This document shows positions 22,137 to 33,409 of a DNA stretch of 64,000 bases, piece by piece. Positions within the stretch are counted from its first letter, which is position 1; each line of letters opens with the position of its first letter. Origin of the DNA: Peromyscus leucopus (Eukaryota > Chordata > Mammalia > Rodentia > Cricetidae); contig NC_051071.1 in assembly GCF_004664715.2 (NCBI RefSeq), positions 89,323,436 through 89,387,435 of the forward strand, in the 5' to 3' direction. The notes below the pieces were generated by a model. It did no database searches, was not told where the DNA came from, and saw nothing but the letters and a program-made list of their open reading frames with translations. The translations under genes were made by a program, and so were the position numbers.

Positions 22137-24496
22137 TCAATTAAGAGGTCTCTCTTGTTCAAATCGAACCTTTATCAATTTTGATGGTACCCACAGCTTA
22201 TCTTCTCCTGTGGAAACAAAAGCAAAACCACGTCCCCAATGTAATACATACCCTGGTTTCCATTCTGAGGTCAGCACATCCTTAAAGTATATAGGCTGAT
22301 TTAATTCTGTAGTTTTTTCTATTATCCAATGTCTCTCTGCAGCTGTTGTTCCTTTCTCATTGGCATTCAGAAAATTCAAAGTTAGAAGAGCATTATGTAG
22401 TCTATTTCTGGGGGTTTTTGTTACCCATTTCTGTTTATTTAGCATATCCTTTAGAGTTCTGTTTGATCTTTCTATAACTGCTTGACCTGTAGGATTATGT
22501 GGTATGCCTGTAATATGCTTTATATTGTAATAAGCAAAAAACTGTTTCATTTTAACAGAGACATATGATGGAGCATTGTCAGTTTTGATTTGTGCAGGTA
22601 TACCCATGATGGCCATAACTTCTAGCAAATGAGTGATTGCAGAATCAGCCTTTTCAGAACTCAAAGCAGTTGCCCATTGAAATCCTGAATAAGTATCGAT
22701 AGTGTGGTGTACATATTTCAATTTTCCAAATTCTGCAAAGTGAAACACGTCCATCTGCCAGATTTCATTTCTCTGAGTACCCTTTGGGTTACATCCTGCT
22801 GGTAATGGCGTTTGATTGTAGACGGAACAAGTAGGACATTTCTTTACTATTTCTTTGGCTTGTTGCCAGGTTATGGAAAAATCCTTTTTTAAACCTTTAC
22901 TATTGACGTGATGTTTTTTATGAAATTCTGAGGCTTCCAGCACATTTCCTATCAATAATTTATCAATCTCATCATTGCCTTGTGCCAGAGGGCCTGGCAG
23001 ACCAGTATGGGATCGAATGTGAGTTATATATAAAGGATGATCCCTTTTCCTGATTGTATCTTGTAATTGAATAAATAGTGAAGTTAATTCTAAAGCATCA
23101 GGGATAAATTCTGCAGTCTCAATATGTAACACCACTCTTTCAGCATACTGAGAGTCAGTTACTATGTTGAGAGTTTCTGAAAAATCCATTAATACCAACA
23201 GAATAGCATACAATTCTGATTTTTGAACTGAATTATACGGACTTTGAACCACTTTACTTAAATTTTCTGATTTGTAACCAGCCTTTCCTTCTTTGTTGGC
23301 ATCTGTATAAAATGTACGAACTCCAGATATGGGTTTTTGCCGTACAGTTTGAGGCAAGATCAATTCAGCTCTCTTTATAAGATCAATTCTATTGCTTTTG
23401 GGATATTGGCTGTTAATTTCTCCCAAAAAATTACTGCAAGCTCTTTGCCAAGGTTCACTTTCTGTCCATAATTTTTCAATGTCCTCCTTAGTTAATGGTA
23501 CGACAATTTCTGCTGGGTCTATGCCTGCTAATTGACGAAGTCTCAATTTTCCTTTGTAAATCAAGTCAGAGATTTTTTCCACGTAAGTTTTTAATTTTTT
23601 ATTTGGTTTATTTGGTAAAAATATCCATTCCAAGATAATATCTTCCCTCTGCATTAATATTCCAGTAGGAGAACGCCTAGAAGGTAAAATAACCAAAATG
23701 CAATCCAGCTTTGGATCAATACGATCCACGTGTCCTTCATGCACTTTCTTTTCTACCAAGGCCAATTCTTTGTCAGCTTCAGGTGATAATTCTCTTGGAC
23801 TATTTAAGTCCTTGTCACCTTCTAAGGTTCTGAACAGATTAGTCAGTTCATCATTTTTTACCCCAACAATAGTTCGTAGATGAGAAATGTCTCCAAATAA
23901 TCTTTGAAAGTCATTAAGAGTCTGTAGTCTATCTCTCCGAATTTGCACCTTTTGGGGTCTAATTTTTTGTAGCTCTATTTTATATCCTAAATAATTAATA
24001 GAATCTCCTCTTTGTATCTTTTCAGGAGCAATTTGTAATCCCCAGCAAGGCAAAATTTTCTTTACTTCTTCAAATATTATTTCTAAAGTATCTGCATTTG
24101 AGTCAGCTAGTAAAATATCATCCATATAATGATAAATTATAGATTTAGGAAATTTTTTACGTATCACTTCCAATGGCTGTTGTACAAAATATTGGCACAG
24201 AGTTGGGCTATTCAACATTCCCTGTGGGAGGACCCTCCATTGAAATCTTTTAACCGGTTGAGAATTATTATAAGTAGGCACTGTAAAAGCAAATCTTTCT
24301 TTGTCTTTTTCTTGTAAGGGTATTGAAAAGAAACAGTCTTTTAAATCAATAACTATGAGAGGCCATCCTTTTGGTAACAGAGTAGGCAAAGGCATCCCAG
24401 ATCGTAGAGAGCCCATTGGCTGAATTACTTTGTTAATTGCTCTAAGGTCTGTTACCATTCTCCATTTACCAGATTTCTTTTTAATAACAAATACAG
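22137..24496 (-). CDS. pol: Endogenous retroviral Pol: RT, RNase H and integrase
   Basis: Long uninterrupted reading, read here as 786 codons after the insertion point (the ORF with its 20 insert-encoded leading residues is 806). With numbering from that ORF: reverse transcriptase YMDD at 144-147; RNase H acidic residues in TDA (about 419) and TDS (about 468); integrase zinc-binding His-His near 546-550 and Cys-Cys near 574-577; catalytic Asp near 603, Asp near 660 and Glu near 696, with 35 residues between the last two (DD35E). It ends with a basic C-terminal segment at TAA. No in-frame stop interrupts it. The RT N-terminus lies on the other side of the 789-bp insert, so a complete polymerase is not encoded by this copy. 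Function when whole: reverse transcription and integration of the element RNA. Confidence 0.93.
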
Positions 24497-25285
24497 TAAC
24501 AGAGTAACAATGTTTTGCATTTTGACCAACCACCAAACTGTTTTGCCAAAGTGGCACACCATTTTACAATCTCACCAAATCCTTGTTTTTAAGGCTCTGA
24601 TTTTTGTACAAAAGCATTCAATCATTCTGTCAGACCAAACCAGGAAAAGTAAGCTATAGTTCAGAGCTGTTCTATTCCATTTACTATGCAAAGCCATTCT
24701 TGGCGTTTGCAACTCTCAGCCCTTTTGAGTATTCTTGCAGTGTTCACCTTTTCCTCCACCACTTTTTTTTTCTTCTTTTTTTTTCTGGTTTATTCCTATC
24801 TATTACAAATGTATAAAAAATCCTCCATCAACGCTTAGGAATATATCCATACCCTTAGGAATATATCCTCAAACTACTGAAAATGTGCACCTATGAAACA
24901 TGTACATGAAGGTTTACAGCAGTGTGTTGCTAATAGTAAAAAAGTTAAAACAACTCAAATAGCTATCAAATACTGGAGAGAAATAAAATGTGGCTTATTC
25001 ATACAATAGAATATTATTAAGACATAAAAATGAATGAGAAACTGACAGATTAAATGACTTTGGTGAACCTTCATAATTTCATTTGTAGATCTTTCCATTT
25101 CTAATTTATAAATACATTTGGGGTTATAAATTATAAATGTACTGCCTCCTGTCAACATTGTATACTTCTATTTGATGATTTCTGTGTCAAACATTATATG
25201 GAAATGTTTCCAAGTATTTTCTGTATTAACTGTGAATGAATAGAACAAAATAAATTGCCTGTGATGAAAAAAAAAAAAAAAAAAA
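24497..25285 (+). mobile_element. Twin-primed retrocopy of a host 3'UTR inside pol
   Basis: The insert is flanked by the 14-bp duplication aataacaaatacag (24483-24496 and 25286-25299) and ends in A(21) at 25267-25287 on the + strand. The 3' part (about 24840-25266) is the reverse complement of 47350-47768. The 5' part (24497-24835) matches 47779-48116 in the other orientation. An 18-bp duplicated filler sits at the joint. This inverted 5' end with poly(A) and target duplication is the signature of L1 twin priming. The source is the 3'UTR of the same unidentified host gene found in the chimera at 47308-52127. Confidence 0.9.
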
Positions 25286-25299
25286 AATAACAAATACAG

Positions 25300-25993
25300 G
25301 AGAATTCCAAGGGCTGGTTGATTCTTCAATATGCTGAGCATTTAACTGTTCTTCTACCAGCTCTTCTAAAGCCTGGAGTTTCTCTGTTGTTAAAGGCCAT
25401 TGCTGGACCCATACAGGCTTGTCTGTTAACCATTTTAAAGGTAGAGCTGTTGGTGTCTTTGGAAGATCATCAGTTATTGTGCCCTGTTCTTGTATAATAT
25501 GGATGGCTGGTGACCACTCATTAGAACAATATCTTCTAATATTTCTCTCAGTAACATGTGCTAGTTTATGATTTGTTTCTGAGATTGGAGGGATGTTAAT
25601 CTGAGTATTCCATTGTTGCAACAAGTCTCGACCCCACAGGTTCATAGTTATGTTAGCCACATATGGTTTTAATTTTCCTCTCTGTCCTTCTGGACCTATA
25701 CATTCGAGCCATCTTGCACTCTGTTTCACCTGAGATAATGTCCCAATTCCTAACAGTTGAACGTTTACCTCCTGAAGAGGCCAAGTTGGATGCCAAAATT
25801 CTGGTGCAATTATGGTAACGTCCGCACCTGTGTCTACCAGACCAGACAACAAAACACAATTTATTTTTATTGTTAATTTTGGTCTTTGTTCATTAATAGA
25901 AGTTTGCCAAAAAATTTTCTTTATGTTTTCTCCTGAATTTTCTATTCTCTCTGTTTCATCTTCCTGACCAGCATGATTTATTCCAATAGGCAT
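25300..25993 (-). CDS. pro: Endogenous retroviral protease and start of RT (interrupted)
   Basis: Reading from an ATG at 25993, eight bases after the gag stop. Residues 52-62 hold the aspartic-protease active site [11 protein letters not shown], and NLWGRDLL follows as the family's C-terminal Arg-Asp element. The RT N-terminus ([25 protein letters not shown]) comes next and is cut by the insertion at 25285. No dUTPase domain is seen between gag and protease, unlike exogenous betaretroviruses. Protease and the downstream pol part share one frame once the 803-bp insertion plus duplication is discounted. Role: maturation of Gag and Pol in the particle. Confidence 0.88.
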
Positions 25994-26001
25994 TTGGTTA
26001 T

Positions 26002-27321
26002 TTAATCACTCTCCAGAGCAGGCATTTCCTCTATGGCTGCAGGAAAGGTTTGAACTGGATTTGCACTGGGGGCCTGCCTGAGGCCCCTCTGGGAGTTTCC
26101 CGAAGACTGAGGCAAAGGATTACCCTGTCTGTCCTTTGTTGATCTACATTCGTTGGTCCAGTGTTTTCCCTTACCACACCTTCTGCATACTCCAGAAGGA
26201 AGGGGCCTTCTGTTGCCATTGTTCCTTGAAGAAACATTGTTTCTGGGAATGACCTGTCTACAGTCCCTTTTCAAATGTCCTTGCTTTCCACATCCAAAAC
26301 ATCTAACACTCCTCAAACCTTTTGAAATTACTTCTCCTACCCATGTATCATCATGCTCATCAGCTTCAACATTAATTGTTTCTCTAATCCAATCTTCCAT
26401 AGGTGCAGAACTTGCCCTTAATGGCCTGATTATTCTTTTGCATGCTGCATTCGCATTCTCAAAGGCCAAAGATTCAATTATTGCCTTACTAGCTTCTGAA
26501 TCCGAGACCATTCTCTTTACTGCTGAAGCCAGTCTTTGTAAAAAATCTGTAAAAGACTCTTTTGGGCCTTGCTTCACCTTTGTAAATGACTCAGATTTTT
26601 TTCCTGGTTCCTCAACTTTGTCCCATGCATTCAAGGCTGCCGTTCGACATAAAATTAGGGTTTGGACATCATATAAACATTGTGTTTGTGCTGAAGCATA
26701 TTGGCCTTCGCCCATAAGCTGATCCTGGCAAACTTGTATTCCTTTATCCCTCCATTGTTTTTCTATGTTTTTAGCCTCCTCCTTAAACCAAGTCAGAAAC
26801 TGAAGTCTCTGGCTGGGTTCCAGAACACCTTGTGCCAGGTCCCGCCAGTCCTGTGGTACTATCCTATTATATGTTGACCAAGAGTTTAACATTTGCTTTA
26901 CATATGGGGAATGCATGCCATAAGATACTATTGCCTCCTTAAACCTTTTTAAATCCAACATTTCAATTGGAGCCCAATTATTTTGTGTAGCCATTTGATC
27001 AGGCATCTGCTGTATGGTTACAGGATAAATTAAGGGTGACTGTGTGAAAACAGGCTTTCTTTCTGCAACCTTATGATCCCGACTTGAAACAACTTCACTG
27101 TTAATTTCTTCTGTCTGAATTTTTACAGGTTTAGCAAGTTCTTCTAAAGCTGTTATCCTGGCACTTAAATTGACTATTTTTTTAAATATTAAAATGTGGA
27201 TTATTATAGTGATAAGGTGCATAATTCCACCAATACTAATATTATATAGTTGTTCCATTGCCAGACTGCCTAAAATTTCGAACAAAAACCAATTTTCTTC
27301 CAATGTACACATAAAACCCAT
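26002..27321 (-). CDS. gag: Endogenous retroviral Gag with N-terminal membrane segment
   Basis: Intact 439-codon ORF. Residues 28-46 are a hydrophobic helix ([17 protein letters not shown]) followed by a short coiled-coil-like [18 protein letters not shown]. Capsid occupies about 115-320, with the major homology region near 250-270 ([15 protein letters not shown]). Two CX2CX4HX4C zinc knuckles lie at 341-354 and 379-392. A classical matrix/p12 region is missing: Gag is short and goes from the membrane segment directly to capsid. MGFMCT at the start fits a myristoylation consensus, but a second Met at 22 is an alternative start. Membrane insertion through the hydrophobic segment would send assembly to the ER, as in intracisternal particles; this is inference. 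Confidence 0.92.
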   Translation of the reverse strand: MGFMCTLEENWFLFEILGSLAMEQLYNISIGGIMHLITIIIHILIFKKIVNLSARITALEELAKPVKIQTEEINSEVVSSRDHKVAERKPVFTQSPLIYPVTIQQMPDQMATQNNWAPIEMLDLKRFKEAIVSYGMHSPYVKQMLNSWSTYNRIVPQDWRDLAQGVLEPSQRLQFLTWFKEEAKNIEKQWRDKGIQVCQDQLMGEGQYASAQTQCLYDVQTLILCRTAALNAWDKVEEPGKKSESFTKVKQGPKESFTDFLQRLASAVKRMVSDSEASKAIIESLAFENANAACKRIIRPLRASSAPMEDWIRETINVEADEHDDTWVGEVISKGLRSVRCFGCGKQGHLKRDCRQVIPRNNVSSRNNGNRRPLPSGVCRRCGKGKHWTNECRSTKDRQGNPLPQSSGNSQRGLRQAPSANPVQTFPAAIEEMPALESD

Positions 27322-27465
27322 TTTTTTTTTGATGTGGAAAAAATTCTCTTTTAGATAGTTTCCTTTAAAATATCTGATATGTTATGACTTACCAAATCTG
27401 CGTAGAACAGTAGAAATCCGAGGGGATTTTCAAAGCAGCCACCTAGTGTCCCAGGTGTAAATCCA

Positions 27466-27517
<52 letters not shown>

Positions 27518-27871
27518 AAGAAAGCGTAGCTGGCTAAAGTTTAAATGCAGCCACGTGTTCCCTCTTGTGCCGAGTCAAGGCTTGGGTCTGGCTTCCTTAA
27601 GCTCCGACCACGTGCGTTGGCTTTACAGGCAGGGCCCTGTTCGGCAGGGCAACTCTGAGTTGTTTGTAGCACCGGCTTTAAGCAAGCAGGATTTAAGCAA
27701 GCAGCTCACCGATAGTCCAGCCTGAGGTCAAGCAGAACTAGACCCAGGCTAAGGACTAAGAAGCCGATCGCCGCCGGCCGCCACGTGCCGCCGCCGCCGC
27801 CGCCGCGGGCCGCCTGCCGCCCTTGCGGGAAAGCGGACCTGCCGCCAAGCCAAGCAGTTTTTAATGGATTC
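27322..27871 (-). promoter_or_regulatory. Proviral leader with (GA)n tract and GCC-rich segment
   Basis: The untranslated leader between primer site and gag contains a (GA) run of about 21 units at 27474-27516 and a gccgccgcc-rich segment near 27770-27805. It would be expected to hold packaging and dimerisation signals; none can be pinpointed. Confidence 0.6.
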
Positions 27872-27889
27872 TTGTCACGTTGGGCGCCA
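27872..27889 (-). promoter_or_regulatory. Primer-binding site, tRNA-Lys1,2 type
   Basis: TGGCGCCCAACGTGACAA on the - strand begins two bases after the LTR. Its first 14 bases equal the tRNA-Lys1,2 complement used by several betaretroviruses and lentiviruses. Confidence 0.85.
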
Positions 27890-27891
27890 GA

Positions 27892-28393
27892 TGTTGATGT
27901 AACCAACCGTCTTATTAAATAAGAAACACAGAAACAATGTAAAAGAGAAAGCCAAGAGGTCAGAGCTCAGAGCTAAATCTCACCCTTCCTTCTGCTGTCC
28001 CAGCTTCGCGAAAAGAGCGCTACTTCCTGTCGGTTAGTTTTTTTAAAGTATGTTGTTCTGCCTTCTCATTGGTTGTAAACCCAAACACATGACTGCCTCG
28101 TCACTGTCTGAATGTACAGCCCCCTAGGTCTTAAAGGTATATGTCTCCAATGCTGACTGTATCCCTGAACACACAGAGATCTTATGGGATTAAAGGCGTG
28201 TGCCACCACCGCCACACTCTTGCTATGGCTCTAATAGCTCTGACCCTGAACACACAGAGATCTTATGGGATTAAAGGCGTGTGCCACCACCGCCACACTC
28301 TTGCTATGGCTCTAATAGCTCTGACCCCCAGACAACTTTATTTATTAACATACAATCAAAATAATAATTCAGTACAATTAGATTACCACCACA
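27892..28393 (-). repeat. 5' LTR, family A
   Basis: The 502-bp partner of 18946-19447, with the same two 81-bp tandem units. The TA-rich promoter area is a degenerate TTTAAAAA rather than the TATAAAT seen in the 7040 copy. Confidence 0.95.
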
Positions 28394-28450
28394 GCTCCAT
28401 AGCAACTTTCAGGTCGGTTAGGGCACATGAGACTGTGTCAAAGAAAACTG
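28394..28450 (+). mobile_element. B4-type SINE, 3' remainder
   Basis: Starts with the duplicated gctcca and continues tagcaactttcaggtcgg, gagactgtgtcaaag, the expected second half of the SINE interrupted at 18945. Confidence 0.7.
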
Positions 28451-28545
28451 ATATATATTTTATGTGATTCATGAAAAGTATCTCAGAAAAATCAGTTAAA
28501 TTATTGTCTAACTGCTTCTTGTATTTATCCATTTTTATCCCAAAG

Positions 28546-28796
28546 CTGACAAATATACAGAGCTTTCTGAGAGACAGTACCAAGTCACAGAAAAATTAGC
28601 CAATATGTTTGCCCAGTCCTCCTTATACAGAGACATGAGAACTGAACTGGATCCACTCTTGGGAGAAGAGAAGGCAGAGCGGAGCTCACCCTTGGAGGAG
28701 ATCACCTGTGTCACCCCTTTCTGGCATCAGCTTTGGTGGATTATCCGTCGTTCATTCAAAAATTTCCATGGTTTCCCAGGGACCACTATGATTCAG
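28546..28796 (+). CDS. Abcg3: Abcg3-like exon 9 (linker to membrane domain)
   Basis: A 251-bp open exon, the same length as ABCG2 exon 9, with acceptor tatcccaaag and donor gtaatc. It encodes DKYTELSERQYQVTEKLANM, later FAQSSLYRDMRTELDPLLGE, and closes with WIIRRSFKNFHGFPGTTMIQ at the start of transmembrane helix 1. The upstream intron is about 12 kb because it holds the provirus at 18946-28393. Confidence 0.9.
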
Positions 28797-28850
28797 GTAA
28801 TCTGATGAATTCTTTTAATTGTATTGTGAATAATTCAATTTAGAACAATT

Positions 28851-30234
28851 TGTTTTGAGTTGGTCTGCTGCAGGTCACATTTATCTTCTACTCTGTTCCA
28901 TGTATTTGTCATCTCCACTCGGCATATGGAAATACTTAATGAAGCAAGTAGAACACAGTTAACTTTTTACTTACAGAAAATGTTTTAGTGTTTGTTATTT
29001 TATTTAGAGGAAATAACTATAATGACTAATCCCAGTAGGAAATTTAATTCAGGGAAGGCAAAAAGAAATTCAGCACACCTGGAAATTCCTCACCCCTGTC
29101 TACTTTAATTCACCAGTGCATCCTACAAGTTCAAAGTCCAGGAATGAGTAAGGGAGTCAAAGGCTTCTGTCCTGCTGTAACTTTTCATGTGGGTGGATGG
29201 AAGGTAACTGAATAAACAGATAAACTGTAGCATGTCAGATGAAAGAATGGACTTTGGAGGAAGTTTAAGTAGGAAGGGTGGAGGTGACTGGGGAGGGAAA
29301 GGGGGTTGACCTATAGTTGAAATCATGAGATGAGGAAACAGGGCCATTGATCCCCTCTGAGGAGCCTGTGCATGCACTGCCTGAGAGATGAGCCCATTGC
29401 AGAGTGCTGTGGAGTCCAGTGTGAAAGCAGAAGTCACTCAGAGTGCAGTTCACACACAGATAGTGACTGGACTCAACAGTGCTCTTCCCTGTCAGCTGAC
29501 TGGGAACTGGGAGGAAGTGAGGTTCCACTTTTCTTTAAACCCTTTAAACCTGCTCTGTAACAAGGATCATCATGCCTTAAGATTTTCTATTATTTTAACA
29601 TGAATGTTGCATGGAAACGTGGCTTTTCCAGCTCACTGGGCCATCACTTATTCATTTATATTTTATATCATGATGTTGAAGATTCTGCAGTATTAGCATT
29701 TGATCCTGGGGTTGCAGCTATGAGAGGGCAATCACTCTACCCTGGACCTACATCCCTGTCCCTGTCCAACCAGAACTTATAATCAGTTCTGCTGTTAGTG
29801 TGTTGTTACTTTATTCTCAGGAATTTAGTTCATGTTGAATACTGAAAGGTTGTGTGTTGTTGACTGTAATGTAATACTACTTGCTTCTTATCATGAACAT
29901 GTGTGCTGCCCTTTTCATATTTAAATATTGCTTCCTTCCCTGCATGTATGTGGATAGTCTTACCATTTGAGTTATACTATCAGATGCTCCAAACACTTTG
30001 GCCTTTTACTTGGGCATCTATGTCATAAATGAGGCAATTTTGTATCCATTCTTATTGGAAAAAAAGATTCAATATGATTGGAAAAAGTGAATTACATTCC
30101 TCAAATTGGGTTATTCATTGTCCAACATTGAGGCAGTATCATGAGGTATGAAGTGTGTGTGTGTGCATGTGTGTACGCGCACGTGCACACACACATGCTA
30201 GCCATGCTAGAAATTGAAGATGAATTTTAAAAAT
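28851..30234. other. Intron 9, nothing recognised
   Basis: No conserved exon, RNA gene or clear repeat. Short ORFs near 29120-29600 overlap on both strands and look random. Confidence 0.4.
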
Positions 30235-30445
30235 TATTTATTTATGTATTATGTATGGGTTTTTTTGTCTTCATGTATAGCTGTGCATTATGTGCATGCC
30301 CATAGAGGCCAGAGGAATGCATCAGATCCTCTGGAACTGGTGTTACCAATGGTTGTCAGAGGCCATTTGGATGCTGGAAACTGAATCTCAGGTCCTCTGC
30401 AAGAGCAGCAAGTGCTCTTAACTGCTGGACTTTATCTCCAAGCCC
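30235..30445 (-). mobile_element. B2 SINE, antisense
   Basis: Reverse B2: ttatttatgtattatgtat head, ccagaggaatgcatcagatc, ctgaatctcaggtcctctgc, aagtgctcttaactgctg. Intron 9. Confidence 0.85.
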
Positions 30446-31527
30446 AGGGATTTGGGTTCATAATTTATCAAGTTACATGAGAGGATGCTTTCCCTTAGAT
30501 CATAATATTCTACTTTTAAAACATCAGCAGAAGAATAATAAATTTGTTCATATAAGTTACAGGATTGTGTAGCCTCACACCTTTGCTAAGTCAAGCACCT
30601 TTTAAAGCCATTTTGTCCCCAAACCAAAGCAGTGCAGGTCCTTGTGACTGTCTGCACAGACTGAGTGGATGGAGGTAGATGAGGGTCTGGAGGAGTTGGC
30701 AGCTTAGATGAGACTTGAGCACAGGCCGCCCTGACTGAGGTTGATGGAGCAGCAGTGACAGAGATGAGGGGCAATGGGGCATCAGGTGACCCAGAGGACG
30801 CTGTCTGAACACTGTGGTGACAGCAATAGTGCTCGTTCCCACACAGGCACAGACTTCCAGAGGTGAAACAGGTGAGGACCAGCTCACCCCTTCTTAGCAC
30901 ACAAAATCCCACTGCCAGGAACTCGGTTGTGAGTCATATTCAGTTTTGTTATTTGTTCTGCAGTTGAGGGGATCAGGGCTAGGTCTAGTGTCTGTTGTGC
31001 AGGGCTCTGCCACTGAGCTGTCCCCTGGCCTGGGTGAACTTGTTTCTAACTAGAGTAAAGAAAGACTGAGTAAGTTCTTTAAACCACTTGAAGTAGAAAC
31101 TGCACATGTTCGCTGCACCAGAGTTGAGATCTCAGTTTAGGTGAACACTTTTGTCTCTTACTTCGGTTTGTCCCCTAACCTCCCCAGGTGCCTGCATTCT
31201 CTCCACCCTGCGTCATCCATGTTCAGAACCTGAACTGAGCCCTTCCGCGGCCATTCCTAGTAGAGGACTAAGAGAAGTCTTAGCTTTTCCGTGGTTTGTG
31301 CTGTCAGAGCCTCAGATTGCAGATACCTTAAACTTCAGTTTAACATACAAGCAGTCTATTAACATGTGTGTTTCATATTCTTTCAGCGATTGTGGCCAAA
31401 ATATAGTGTTTACCTCACTGGAGAGATCTGAATATGAAACTACATATCTTAAAACAATTGACAATGTGTAGAATACTTTAGACTCGTAATGGAAATTTTT
31501 TCTTTTATTCCGTTTTCTTTTTAAAAG

Positions 31528-31610
31528 GCAGTTATCACAGTCATATTGGCAGTGATTGTGGGTACCACTTTCCGTGTCCTAAGAAATGATTGTACTGAAG
31601 TACAAACCAG
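31528..31610 (+). CDS. Abcg3: Abcg3-like exon 10 (TM helix 1/2)
   Basis: An 83-bp exon, equal to ABCG2 exon 10, after acceptor ttttaaaag and before donor gtaagc. It encodes AVITVILAVIVGTTFRVLRN and DCTEVQT, a hydrophobic membrane segment followed by a short polar loop. The frame is open. Confidence 0.88.
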
Positions 31611-32547
31611 GTAAGCAAACTTGGATCCTAATTTTGAGAAAAAAGTTGTTGCTTAGTTCATGGTGGAATAAATCCATTAAGAATTGGAATTCCTGACAAG
31701 AACAGAGTAAACATTTTATGATGTGATAGAGTGTGTTGGTACATTGAAGGCTGAGTGGAAGAACTCAGTTTTTCACATGTGTTTGTCAGTAGATAGTATG
31801 AAACACACAACACATTTTACATTTTACTAGTTTTAGTGTGTGGAGTAGCTTCATGTTATAGGACCCTCACCACACTCTAAATGTAGGACATTTTTCATCT
31901 TCCTGAGTGGAATCCCATAACTCTCAAAGAAAACTCCCCATACTACCCTACTCCAGAATCCTGGCATCAACTGTTCTATTTCTGTCATTGAATATGACTA
32001 ATGGTGAACCCTAAATTGGAGTCACACAAGTATCTGTGTATTGTTGTTGTTTTGTTTTGTTTTTATTTGTTTTGCGTGGCTTGTTTCCATTGGTGTGATG
32101 TCCTCAGGGCTCACCAAAGTGTAACATGTGGGAGGATATCTTAGTCACTGTAAGGCAGAAAAACTGTCCATTGTGTTGCTTCTCAATCATCTGTGGTTAG
32201 AAATATGGTTTGTTCTTACCCTTGGCTGTTATGAACCATGCTGCTAAGTTTTCAAGTACATTGGTTTGAGCCTTGGACTTTTGCTCTTTAAGGTAGAAAG
32301 CTTGAGTTGCCAAATCATAGGCCTTGGGTTAATTGTTTGAAGAATTGCTGTCCTGTCTCCAACTCCACTGTACTATTTTATATTTTCAACAGCACAACCC
32401 AAGGGCTCCAACTGTCCACATCCTCACCTAAACTTGTGTTCTTTCTTGTTTTCAGTAAGTTATCTAAGAAAAAGAAATCAAAATTCATTGGGTATTTTAT
32501 GAAGTATCTGCATCTTCCCATTTTACATAAGAATGTTTTCATTCCAA

Positions 32548-32722
32548 ATTATTTATTTCTTTAGTGTGTGTATATGTGTGGGAATATGTGTCCTACAGCA
32601 TACATGAGGAGGTCAGAGGACAGTTTACAAGAGCTGATCCCTCCACCACATGGGTTTCAGGACCCTCAAGGTCATCAAGAAAGGTGGCAGTCATCTCACC
32701 TGCTGAATCATCTCACTGGCCC
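32548..32722 (-). mobile_element. B2/B3-type SINE, antisense
   Basis: Reverse SINE with gaggtcagaggacagtttac, catgggtttcaggaccctca and ctgaatcatctcactggccc. Intron 10. Confidence 0.65.
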
Positions 32723-33249
32723 TCATTTTTCCTTGCTATTGAGTTACAATGATTTTTGTTTCTGACATGTGAGTCCCCCACCAGATATATGACCCACATA
32801 CATTTCTTCCCTTCTGTGTAGTTCCTTTCTATTCTGTTTATAATGCCTTGGTGCATAAATGTTTTTAGTTTACCTATTTATTCATCTTTTGTTTTTCTGG
32901 TGCCAATTTTCTTGAATATATTTGCTTTGTTTGAATGTGACCATGGGGTAATAGGATGGGACTCAGTTTTTCCTGACTTATAGATGTCTCCTTTGTGTCC
33001 TTGTCTAATTTGAGCTGTAATGTGGCTTTAAAGATATCCTTTCATGCTAAACCTTTTTAATGACTATAGCATGTTCCAAACATAATGTTTCATCAGGATC
33101 ACAATTTTCACTGTAATTTATGTGTGGTATATCACTGTTTGCTCAGCTTGGCTCCCTACTTGACATCCACAGCCTCAGGGTACCTCCCAGTGGCCACAGA
33201 GACTTGGAGTTCTTTGGAGGAAACTAAAGGAAGCTTCTGTCACCATGGT

Positions 33250-33272
33250 GTGTTTGTGTGTGTGTGTGTGTG

Positions 33273-33351
<79 letters not shown>

Positions 33352-33402
33352 AAGACAGAGACACACAGAGAGAGAGAGACAGACAGAGACACAGAGACAG
33401 AG
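33250..33402. repeat. Compound (TG)n-(GA)n-(GACA)n microsatellite
   Basis: TG run to about 33306, GA run to about 33335, then gaca and gagaca units. The long ORFs over this tract on both strands are low-complexity artefacts. Confidence 0.93.
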
Positions 33403-33409
33403 TGTATGA

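Larger units (their letters stand above)
18946..28393 (-). mobile_element. Betaretrovirus-like provirus (class II ERV), env-less
   Basis: A 9,448-bp provirus in antisense in intron 8 of the Abcg3-like locus. Order on the - strand: 5' LTR (27892-28393), tRNA-Lys-type primer site, leader, gag, pro-pol, a 2.7-kb region without long ORFs, purine tract, 3' LTR (18946-19447). The 6-bp duplication gctcca (18940-18945, 28394-28399) flanks it. The two 502-bp LTRs differ at two positions by eye, so integration was recent. One retrocopy insertion (24497-25285) breaks pol. It resembles the cricetid MysTR/IAP side of class II elements, but the family name is inference. No envelope gene is visible, so an intracellular retrotransposon lifestyle is likely. 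Confidence 0.93.

Noticed and set aside
24497..25285. Alternative 5' coding start for pol (Met at 24557)
   Set aside because: The first 20 residues of that ORF come from the retrocopy insert and are accidental.
26153..26722. 189-codon + strand ORF opposite gag
   Set aside because: Antisense shadow of the intact Gag reading frame.
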